Source: Diadophis punctatus similis (Eukaryota > Chordata > Lepidosauria > Squamata > Dipsadidae). From it: a stretch of 64,000 nucleotides of DNA. Below are positions 46,463-57,760 of this stretch, one piece after another. The stretch is taken from the NCBI GenBank assembly GCA_023053685.1, contig JALIGW010000005.1, forward strand, positions 20,672,501 to 20,736,500, written 5' to 3'. Made by a program: the position numbers and the translations under genes. Numbering within the stretch: position 1 is the first letter of the stretch; each line of letters opens with the position of its first letter. The notes under the pieces are model-generated. The model saw only the letters and a list, made by a program, of their open reading frames with translations, did no database searches and was not told the DNA's origin.

Positions 46463-47501
46463 ATTAATAGCAGGTGCACATTTTACTACTGTCTACAACT
46501 CCCATCAGCATACCCTTCAACATATCCTTTGATTTAGTCTTAATGTAGAGTTTTGAATGTGAATGTTTGTACAAAATGTGGCGAAGTCTTCGAGCATATT
46601 TGTACATCATGAGAAGCCAGGCACATTGTATATCAGAAAACAGGACTCTTTTCGCACAGTTGATCCTATCTTTGGGCCACAAAACCTGAAAATAGGAGTC
46701 TATGTTGCAAGGTATTCACAGGGTATAGTCAAAAGAGTGAGCATAATGGTGCAGCTGAAGCTCCATTTGTTTTTTAGGTTTGTTGTAAGAAAATCTCAAA
46801 CCATGCCATCATGGCCACCCTCTTGACATTTTTTTTAATCCTACCCTGTGAACATATCTTGCTTTGTTGCTTATTGTTTTATATGACATCCTTTCACTCT
46901 CATAAATTAAACAAATGACATCATTGACTTTTAGAGCTGGGCAAGAAATAAATGCTCATACCCCTAGTTTTTCCTAACGTAAAATAAAACAGTGGGAATA
47001 CAATTGTTTAAAGGAAAACCTTTTCATTGGAAATAAAAATATAAAATCATCACCTTTAACATATGAAGAATCAATTATTTAGTTTTGTATTATTGCAACC
47101 CTTCCTCCTATGCAAATAGGATCTTTTAAATTGAATCAAAATGCCCATAACCTTTTCACTTCATACTCATACTCCTCCAAATATGGGGAAATACATTGCT
47201 AGAAAATTTATTTTCAAAGAAGTGCAGAAGAAACATCAACACATTGGTTCTTGTAGGTCATAGCAAGTGTGCCAGCTGTCAGTTCAGCATAAAGGGGCTC
47301 TAAGAAAATGACTGGCTATTTTTTTTCTGTTTCCAACTCAGAAAATAATGCAATTTCAGAGTAGGAAGGTGACTTAAAATCCAGATATTCATTCAGTATT
47401 ACTACTGTCCATAAATTGTTTTAAAGTAGAAGTCTCATCTCAATTTGTATTTTTCATTTTATACTTCTAATGTCCAGCTTCCTTGATAAATGCTTTTAAT
47501 T
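46463..47501. other. Intronic sequence without recognised features
   Basis: Nothing recognised. Confidence 0.5.
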
Positions 47502-47550
47502 TGTCACTATGTTGCAGAATATTATTATTGTCACCTTGCAGTAAGAATGT

Positions 47551-47803
47551 TTGTTTGTTTGTTTATTTATTTATTTATTTGTGAGATTTATATACCACCT
47601 CACAGTGCAAGCACTCTCTAAGCGGTTTACACCAGTAACATTTATATTGCCCCCAACAATCTGGGTCCTCATTTTACCTACCTCGGAAGGATGGAAGGCT
47701 GAGTCAACCTTGAGCCAGTGAGATTTGAACCACTGACCTGCGGATCACAGTCAGCTAAAGTGGCCTGCAGTACTGCCCTCTAACCGCTGTGCCACCTCGG
47801 CTC
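47551..47803 (-). mobile_element. Sauria-type SINE inside a ~50-bp direct duplication
   Basis: On the minus strand it runs from gagccgaggtggcacagcgg to a TAAA-type tail, with body ggacccagattgttgggggc. It is flanked by direct copies of tgtcactatgttgcagaata (47502 and 47822), about 50 bp each. Confidence 0.9.
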
Positions 47804-48021
47804 TTGTTCAGCTTATCACTATGTCACTATGTTGCAGAATATTATTATTGTCACCTTGCAGTAAGAATGTTCAGCTTATCAAAATTGTCACTTAAATATG
47901 TTAACTATATATTGAAACCATTGTTGATAAAACAAGTATACACTATAGTGCCATTCCTCAGTTAAATTCTGATAAAAGTTCATTTCAAACATGACAAAAC
48001 ATTTCCTTGAAACGGCCATTT

Positions 48022-48117
48022 TGACTCAGGTAAAACAAAGACGTATATGACATTCATCACCTCATAAAAATTTATGAGGTGATGAATGTCATATACTTCT
48101 TTGTTTTACCTGAGTCA
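48022..48117. repeat. 96-bp near-perfect hairpin
   Basis: Arms of about 47 bp (tgactcaggtaaaacaaag outward, atgacattcatcacctcata inward) with one mismatch and almost no loop. There are no TIR or TSD features of a known MITE. Confidence 0.93.
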
Positions 48118-49962
<1,845 letters not shown>

Positions 49963-50256
49963 GTGAGACACTGCCTTATTCCCATTAGTTTTGTTCAGTG
50001 TTTCAGCTACTTCTTCATTTCTACCGCTCAAGTACAACTGTTTTCCTGTACCATTTAAGCATATTTGACTAAATGATGAGATGTTTTAAATCTTGTTCCC
50101 CTATATTTATTTTCCATTTTCTCTTTTTTAACCTGTATTTGGTTTATTTAAGACCAGACTAGCGCACTTTTCAGCAACACACGTTTCACTGTGTGTTTTT
50201 AACTGTATGTTCCTAAAAAACTGAGTATGTGGGTTATTGCATCCAGCAGTTTTATC

Positions 50257-50435
<179 letters not shown>

Positions 50436-50633
50436 TAGTAATAATTCCTCCGGATTGTAATTCTCTATTTGTTTGTCTGTATATTTTTCTCATATTATTT
50501 AAAGCATGTGCCTCAGATTTTACACAAACGTTTTTTTCCTTATAAAGAAATGTTAGAAAATAATCTCTAGGTAAGGCGATTTTATTCAATCATGCAAGAA
50601 AACCCCAGAATTTTATTCTGATTTTGTCTCATT

Positions 50634-50690
50634 ATTATTATTTATTATTTACATTTCTATGCCGCCCAATTCCCTCAAGCATCCTTCATA
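50634..50690 (-). mobile_element. LINE 3' tip
   Basis: ttattatttacatttctatg and ccgcccaattccctcaagc match the 3' ends at 5075 and 11190. Confidence 0.55.
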
Positions 50691-50812
50691 AATGTGACTT
50701 TCATGAGAATGAAAAGGGCTGTGTATTTTCAATTTTCTTCCATTCTTAAATACTACCACCATCACCACCAATAAAAATCCCTTCATAAGCAAGTAGGTTT
50801 TCCTTTAAAACG

Positions 50813-50814
<2 letters not shown>

Positions 50815-50870
<56 letters not shown>
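50815..50870. repeat. (AC)n microsatellite
   Basis: About 27 AC units. Confidence 0.97.
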
Positions 50871-50871
<1 letters not shown>

Positions 50872-51149
50872 GTTTCTGAAAGTTTCTGCTTGGGTGACTA
50901 CGACTTTGTAGAAACTGAAAAGAAGTAGGCTGGGGAGGAGGAATGTTCCAGATTGTATAAGAAATGAACTTTTGCATAATCACTTTTTGCTTGTGAATAA
51001 GATAAGTGTTTGTCTCCATGCAATTGTAGCCCCTTCTCTTTAGTGGTCAAGAGAGTATCAGGTTTTTACACTTCCATATTATTATGATTATGGTTCCTTA
51101 GGAACAGACCTGAACTTGTAAGAGCTATGAAGCAGATTGGTGAGGCTTT

Positions 51150-51760
51150 GGGCGAAGTGCGGAGGGGGGAATGTTCCCAAGCAGATGCCTTTAAAAGACA
51201 GAAATCATGAATTTCTTGAATTGCAGCCACTCTAGGGGTGGCTACAATGTCTTTTTGACAGTGACAGTAATTCTGCCTTGTCCTTTCGAGCCGCTCTTCG
51301 GCCCATTCATTCCAGAAAGCTGCTTAAGCGCACTTAAGCGCATTAGCATTTGGATGCTTGGGGACCATATTGACCCTCATTTGGAAGGTTTAAATGAGTG
51401 AAAGATGGAGCGATTTGTTAGGGCTTTAGAAAACCAGCTTTAGAGAGCGGTGGGTTTTCCGCTTTGGTTTGTTTGGTTGCTTGTTCTAATCTGGTGCACT
51501 GTTTAAAGGCGACCAGACTGATTTGTGACACATGAGTCCAAAAGGCTATTTTGGGGGGCTTGACCTGATTAGCTAATTTGTGCTTTGAATTTCAATGGTT
51601 GGTATCTGAAGGAGAAGCACTTTGGGAATGGCTTGTTGGTGGATGACCTCACAGTTAACGGCACACAGACACAGATGGCAAAATGTTAATTACTTGTCAA
51701 AAGAGACAGAATGGGACCCAAATCAAATTGTGAAGATGAGTGGAAAAAGTGATCAGTTGT
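51150..51760. promoter_or_regulatory. Candidate conserved noncoding element with NKX-like sites
   Basis: Non-repetitive, higher complexity than the surrounding intron. Contains two cacttaagcg/gcttaagcg repeats at about 51322-51342 (CACTTAA is the NKX2-type core), gattagctaatttgtg near 51568 and gttaattacttgtc near 51686. Conservation is not shown; the judgement is by composition only. Confidence 0.35.
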
Positions 51761-53020
51761 GGGCTAAATGAAAGAAAGTGAAAAAAACAAAAAAAAAACC
51801 AGTGGTTGCTCCCAAAGTCTTAGTGTGCCACCTTTTCTCTTGCTTCTCTGCCGGACAAGGAATACTTGGAGTTAGAACAACTTCCGGTTCTCTCAGTAGC
51901 TTTTGTTACAGTGTTTTGGTTTCTAACCATAATTCTGAATGGTCAGAATTTAGAAAAATTCTGAAGGGAGTTTTGAAAGAAAGAAGACTGTTAGCCAGAT
52001 TGTCATGTTGATGGTTTGTAAAGCAAAATAAAAATAATAACAGAAATGAAATATCTTTCTTTGTCTCTGATTCTCCGTGTATTATCAAAGTGAGAAGCTC
52101 CATTGCTCTGGCACACTTTTAGTCATATAAATAGAAATAAATTTTTAAGGATATCATCTACGCCAAAAAGAAAGATTCAAAATTAGATGGATTATACATA
52201 GAAAATCCCAGAGACAAATTTTAGTTAATTCCAGGAATACATGAATGGTAAATTAGAGAACTGTACCAGGCAGAAGAGGAAGCACTGAGGTAAATAGTTT
52301 GAGTAATCAAGCAGTTTCTCTTAGCATTATTAGGATAAAAGAGTAAAATGAACAATTTATTCCTCATCAGAACAAAGTTTATTAGGCATTATCTCAAAGT
52401 GTTTCTTAAAGTCAAATTAACAAATACTTAGCATCTCTACTGTCCAAATCCAAGAAGAATACAATAAACCTCAAAACAATATCTAATTTTAAAAGGTCTA
52501 AATTTCTAGGGCATTAGAAGTTTTTGCATGGAGCTACAAGTTCAAAAGCTATGCCAGTAGGATCTTGCTATTGAATTAACATGGCATAATATACTGCTTC
52601 TCACTTGAGAATTTTGCTCATAGTACAAAAAGAGATAGCAGACTTCTTCCTTATGGATCTGTTTCTCTTTTTGGAAACAAAAACCATTGGAAAATAAAAA
52701 ATAGAAAAATAGTCCTCATACAAACTTCACAACATTTTAATATAATTTTTAAGAAAAAATAAAAGAAGTAAATGAATTCAGTTATGGGGCTTGGGCTTTT
52801 ATTCCGTACTATGTATAACAAATCCTTAAATTTTCAAACTGCTGTCCAATTTTGAGGAAGAACAAAGTAGAAGAATGGTAGTCTTCATATTAATAATTGA
52901 GGAGAAATTAAAAGTATATGCTTGTATATTTATGTTTTAACTTTTTTGAACAAAGTTTTTAACCTCTTTAAGAATCTTTGTAATATATTTTTGACAAACT
53001 TATTTATTTCTCCCCTATCC
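51761..53020. other. Intronic sequence without recognised features
   Basis: AT-rich, leading to the poly-T acceptor tract of the exon at 53045. Confidence 0.55.
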
Positions 53021-53044
53021 CATTTGCTTTTTTTTTTTTAACAG

Positions 53045-53140
53045 ACACTTTGTACAAAGGCTACAATGCAGACTATCCGGGCTGCTGACACTAATGAAGT
53101 AGTCAAACTAATATTCCGTGAATCTGATAATGACCGAAAG
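53045..53140 (+). CDS. INPP5A: INPP5A internal coding exon (TLCTKATMQ...NDRK)
   Basis: This 96-bp exon is phase 0 at both ends (32 codons). It follows a long poly-T tract and acceptor taacag, and ends at donor gtatgtaa. It reads TLCTKATMQTIRAADTNEV and then VKLIFRESDNDRK, continuing directly from ...SVVE of the exon at 9501-9585. The segment lies in the catalytic region of type I 5-phosphatase, just after the GDFN motif, and no frame break or stop is present. Because both ends are phase 0 it could in principle be skipped without a frameshift. The preceding intron is about 43.5 kb, the following one about 3.2 kb. A short reading frame on the opposite strand over this exon is a shadow. Confidence 0.96.
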
Positions 53141-53966
53141 GTATGTAACCAAATGTAATTCTTGTCATTGAAGAGAATGCAAACACAACTAAGCAATCCA
53201 CCCCTCCAAAATATTAACTTACTGAAATGTGCATTCAGTTGTGATCGCAATGAGTTACGTGAGATCTGCACTTGTACCGAGATTATAATTATACTTACCC
53301 CTTACTGAGTCTACCATGGTAAATCTTCAAGAGGTCTGCGCTGTTTCTTGGAGCTGTTCCTCTGGGTAGGTAGATTATGTGCCAATGAGAAAAGCAAAGT
53401 TTTCAAAGGTGTTTGAGAGGAAAGCAAAGGTGTGCCTTAAGCTACCTAAAACCGAGGGCAAACAAAGAAGAAAACTTTGTGTGCCAATTCTCAGTGACAG
53501 AGCACAACTCAATAATTTCTTTCTACAGATTGCAGGAAATATGCTGCAAGCAAAATTATATACTTTTAAAAAAGAGAGAGAGAGCAAGAATCTCACTTGG
53601 GAAACAACATAATTTCTCAAACTAGATATCATTCAGAGAAAATCTGTCACTCATTCAAGCTATATGCAATGTTCCCATTTCATTGCTGTGCAATTAAAAT
53701 AACATGCATATTAATCTCCCATACCACTGCTCCCACAGCAGCTTTTTTTCTAATCTAGTAAATGTGATTTCTTTAAAAATGTCACTTTTTAAAAAAAAAA
53801 AGTCATTTATAAGTCCTAGGTCTTTCTGAACTGATCAAATCTTCTTTGACTGTACCGTTGAAATTCCTGATGAAGATTTTTCACATATTTGACTGCCCTC
53901 CATACATAAAATTTTGTCCATGTAGAGATTCTGATTTGGGGAGATGGGTTTCAGCACAGCTTAGAT

Positions 53967-54528
53967 CACGGGTGTCAAACTCAAGGCCCACAGGCCGGAT
54001 CCTGCCCACAGGGTGCTTAGATCTGGCCCACGGGGCCTCCCTGGAAACAGCAAAGGACCGGCCCATGGTGCCTCTGCCAGTGAAAACGGAGCCTGTATTC
54101 GCTGACAGAGGACTAGCAAAACAAACTAAAAACAAAACAAAAGGAGAAATGTTTCCCCTTTTGCATTTTAGCATCCAAGGAGGGACAGGAAAGGAGAAAG
54201 GGAAAGAGGAAAAACAAAGAAAATGATGGGAAGAGAGCAAGGAAGGAAAAAGAAGAGATGAGGGGAAGGAAGAAGAAAGGAGAAGGAAGAGAGAAGGGAA
54301 AAAGAAGGAAGGAAGGAAGGAAGGAGATTATAATGGGAGGGAGGGTCTGAAGGAAGTCCTGTCTTAGCACTTGGCCACCATAGGTGCCCCCATAACATGA
54401 GTGACGTCGAGCTGTCCATGCTCACCCCGGCCATGCCCCTCAGCCCCCCAAGGTCAAACACAATGCGGCCCTCAATGAAATTGGGGGCCCTGATGCCGCC
54501 CTCAACGAAATTGAGTTTGACACCCCTG
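53967..54528. mobile_element. hAT-type MITE (gtgtcaaact family) with purine-rich core, 8-bp TSD gcttagat
   Basis: Termini cacgggtgtcaaactcaagg and ttgagtttgacacccctg, exact gcttagat duplications (53959-53966 and 54529-54536). The core 54170-54330 is a strongly purine-biased GGAAA/GAAGG tract. ORFs spanning it are not genes. Confidence 0.92.
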
Positions 54529-54679
54529 GCTTAGATCAATGCCTAAGACTTGCATGCTTCATAAAATATGTGCAGCAGGAATGAGACTGACCTGTGTCCA
54601 AGGACCACTTTTTAAATCAGTTTACTTAATTCATGTTTAAAAATACTTTCCATCCTCTTATAGGGAAATCCTATACATT

Positions 54680-55033
54680 TTTATTTATTTATTTCATCAG
54701 GCATGTATTAGATAACAGATAAGTATAAACATAATTATGAATACATGAAATGGATATGAATAAAAGGGAACATTTGGACAGGGACAGTAGGCACGCTGGT
54801 GCGCTTATGCATGCCCCTTAAAGACCTCTTAGGAATGGGGTGAGGTCAACAGTAGACAGTCTAAGGGTAAAGTTTTGGGGATTTGGAGAAGAAACCACAG
54901 AGTCAGGTAGTGCATTCCAGGCATTAACAACTCTGTTACTGAAGTCGTATTTTCTGCAATCAAGTTTGGCGCGGTTTACCATAAATTTGTATCTATTATG
55001 TGCTATTATGTCAGTAACAAAGTGATAGAACAT
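54680..55033 (-). mobile_element. CR1/L2-type LINE 3' end with open C-terminal frame
   Basis: Minus-strand frame 55033-54818 reads YKFMVNRAKLDCRKYDFSNR and then VVNAWNALPDSVVSSPNPQN, a typical LINE ORF2 C-terminus (VVN-WN-LP-SVV), ending LTPFLRGL before a stop. The 3' UTR runs to an A/T-rich tail near 54680. Confidence 0.82.
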
Positions 55034-56070
55034 AGTGAAACAGAACAGCTTCTGTTGCCAAAGGAATAAAACAAGGCTGTATACTCTTCTCTTATTTATT
55101 CAACTCATATGCTGTATATATATTAAAGGAAGCTGGATTGGAAGAAGATGAATGTGTTTAAAACTGGAAGAAGAAATATCAATAGCCAAAAACCAACCTT
55201 AGAACTGACAATGAAGACATGAAAGACATAGATAGCTTCTGCCATCATCAATAGTAAAAGAACAAGTAGTCAAGAAATAGGCCATAGGTTAGCACTTCAT
55301 ACAGCAACTACGAAAGCACTGGAAAAGATATTTAGATATTATAATATGTGTATACCTTCAAAAAGTATAATGCAAGCTATGGTATTCCCTGTAACACTCT
55401 ATGAAAGCAAATGTTGGACTTTGAAAAAGCAGAATAAGAAGAATATTTATGCTTTTGAATGTTTATTGAAATTTGGTTGATGGCCAACAACAACAACAAT
55501 AAAAGAAAGATTGTATCTAAAGAAGCAACTTCTGCTCTTCTTTGCAGAAGTTACAAACATAGAAATTACTATCTCCACCCTTCCATATTGCCTGTCATGG
55601 TTCCATTCTTCCCATATATAAACCTTTGTAAACAATAAATTCTAAAATAAACAGTTCATTTTTATCTATTTTCAGCAAAAAGTCCATAAAGGCTTTCCAG
55701 TCTTCTAGAAAAGTAGCTGGAGGAAACTCTTGAGAATTCAATGAACAGCCAAGAAAACAGCTAATGGATCACTGAACAAATGAACCCAGATTTATCATTT
55801 GAAACACAACGATCAAGCTCAAATTATACTCTTCCAGACACATTAGGTGAAGACCTAGCTCCCTAGAGAAGAGCTGGGAAATGTGGAAGGAAATTGAAGA
55901 AAAGGATGACCAGCAGCAAGACAGATAGACTTAGTTATAGTGGAAATGAGTACGCTGCTGGAAGATCTAAAAGACCAGTTAGAAACAGATCATGGTGGAG
56001 AAAATCTATCACTGTGGTCACTAAGAGTTGACACTAACTTGATGGGACATAATCAATCAATCAATCAATC
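55034..56070 (+). mobile_element. BovB-like (RTE) LINE remnant, split by an insert
   Basis: KGIKQGCILFSYLFNSYAVY (from about 55055) and AGLEEDECV match the RT block of BovB. AMVFPVTLYESKCWTLKK near 55378-55430 matches the next conserved block. BovB-type 3' sequence resumes at about 55705 (ggaggaaactcttgagaatt...gagttgacactaacttgatg) and ends in a (ATCA)n tail at 56050-56070. About 250 bp (55445-55700) of unrelated dispersed repeat separates the parts. Confidence 0.8.
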
Positions 56071-56350
56071 AGTTAATTCTTACAATAATCTTGGTATTCT
56101 ATACATCAATGTTTCTCCTATTTACAGGAAATAGGATGTGAATAATAATCTCAAAATTTTAAAGCAATATATGCAGCCTATTTAAGATTCTGTGCATTTC
56201 TTTTTCAGTCAGAAAAGGATTAATTTAATGGAGAATGTAATAAAAGTTTAAAAATGAAATTGCAAAGGTTTACATAATGATTATATAGAATTTCATTGGA
56301 GATTGTTGTTATGTTTTAGTTTTTAAGCTTTGCTTCATTTTTTTCTCTAG

Positions 56351-56425
56351 GTTATGCTACAGTTAGAAAAGAAACTCTTTGACTATTTTAATCAAGATGT
56401 TTTTAGAGATAACAATGGCACTGCG
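56351..56425 (+). CDS. INPP5A: INPP5A internal coding exon (VMLQLEKKLFDYFNQDVF)
   Basis: This 75-bp exon is phase 0 at both ends (25 codons) and is bordered by acceptor ttttctctag and donor gtgagttt. It reads VMLQLEKKLFDYFNQDVF and then RDNNGTA, and follows in frame from ...DNDRK of the exon at 53045-53140. It encodes the helical stretch downstream of the first catalytic motif block of INPP5A. The next expected coding segment (beginning LLEFDKEL in the family, from memory) was not found before base 64000, so the downstream intron is at least 7.5 kb. There is no sign of decay. Confidence 0.96.
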
Positions 56426-56779
56426 GTGAGTTTCCAGTTGTAAAATTACATTTTGTAGATATAACCCTTGCTCTTAAGATACCTGGTGCTCCAAGAAATG
56501 CAATAGAAAAATGTTCATATCCTGTTTATCCATTACATGATAATCTTTTATTTAATGAGGAGTCTTTTATTAGTGTAGTTAAATTTGTACATATCTATGC
56601 TTCTCTTTACAAAAAATGACATCAAGGAAGTGCACCTTGCAATATATTAAAATGCAAACCGCAATATGTTAAAAGGCAAACCAAAGTATTTTAAACAATT
56701 GGATTATACAACTTTGTTTACAATTTTTTTCCACAGTCTCACTGTTCAGCTGTCTTAAGTTCTAAAGATCTTGATTTTA

Positions 56780-56917
56780 GGGACAAAAGTGGCCAAAAAT
56801 CAGCTTGCCAGTGCATGCATGCGCGCTGGAGCTGACAATAGGGCAACGCCTCGTGTGCCCTCAGATATGGCTCCGCGTGCAACCTGTGGCACACGTGCCA
56901 TAGGTTCGCCATCACTG
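56780..56917. mobile_element. Truncated hAT MITE (cagtgatggcgaacct family)
   Basis: The right end ccataggttcgccatcactg is the complement of the 16702 element's left end; agatatggctccgcgtg and ggcaacgcctcg continue the match. The other end is missing or diverged. Confidence 0.85.
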
Positions 56918-57309
56918 TGTTTGTCCATCATGTGGTATTGTTTATGGAAACAGGATTGTTTTTGTGATTCTATTTGTATCTACTGATTCAGCCACTACAA
57001 AGCTTTATTAAGAAAACTGATGTGAATGTTATTCTTAATACTCTGGTTATATTTCTGCAGAGCTAATTTTAGGAAGTGTTTGACTGTTTTAGCAATGCAC
57101 AGTCAGAAATACTCTTTCTATTTGGAGGGAAAAAATTACACTGGTTGCCAATATATTTATAGATGAACTCACAGTGCTGATTATTAATTTTAAAGCCATA
57201 AATTGTAACTAAAATGAATACATAGTTCACAGTTACATTCTTTTCTGCTTGATCTTTTGCCTCACAAATCTTTTAACATTCTAATAGAATTTGAAATTGT
57301 ATTAGACCA

Positions 57310-57760
57310 GAACATAATAATAGAGTTGGAAAGGACTTGGAGGTCTTCTAGTTCAACCTCCTGCTTAAGGAGGAAATTCTATACTATCGTATTTTTCGGA
57401 GTATAAGACACGCCTTTTTTCCTTGTTTTCCTCCACCAAAACTAAGGTGTGTTTTATACTCTGGTGCGTCTTATACTCTGAAAAATACAGTATTTCAGAC
57501 AAATGGTTGTCCAATCTGTTCTTAAAAACTTCTGGTGTTGGAGCACCCACAACTTTTGGAGGCAAGTCATTCCAGGGATTAATTGTTCTACCTATCAGGA
57601 AATCTCTCCTTAGTTCTAGGTAGGTTCTCTCCATGATTAGTATCCATCCATTGCTTCTTGTCCTGCTTTCAGGTGCCTTGGAGAATAGATTGATCCCCTC
57701 TTCTTTGTGGTAGCTGCTTAAATATTGGAACACTGCTGTCATATCAACCCAGTATATAGT
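57310..57760 (-). mobile_element. CR1-type LINE C-terminal fragment
   Basis: The minus frame reads ELRRDFLIGRTINPWNDLPP and KVVGAPTPEVFKNRLDNHL, the CR1 ORF2 C-terminal block (W-N-LPP-VV-AP-FK-RLD). A 104-bp MITE is inserted near its 3' end. Confidence 0.85.
57387..57490. mobile_element. Short TA-flanked MITE nested in CR1
   Basis: tcgtatttttcggagtataa and gtcttatactctgaaaaata plus cag, flanked by TA. It is an internally deleted relative of 14333 and 62038. Confidence 0.9.

Larger units (their letters stand above)
53141..56350 (+). other. INPP5A: INPP5A 3.2-kb intron
   Basis: Intron between the second and third visible exons. It holds a hAT MITE (53967-54528), an antisense CR1-type LINE end and a BovB-like LINE. 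Stretches 53141-53958 and 56071-56350 show nothing recognisable. Confidence 0.92.

Noticed and set aside
54113..54461. Leu/Ser/Phe-rich frames on the minus strand
   Set aside because: They come from the purine-rich core of a hAT MITE.
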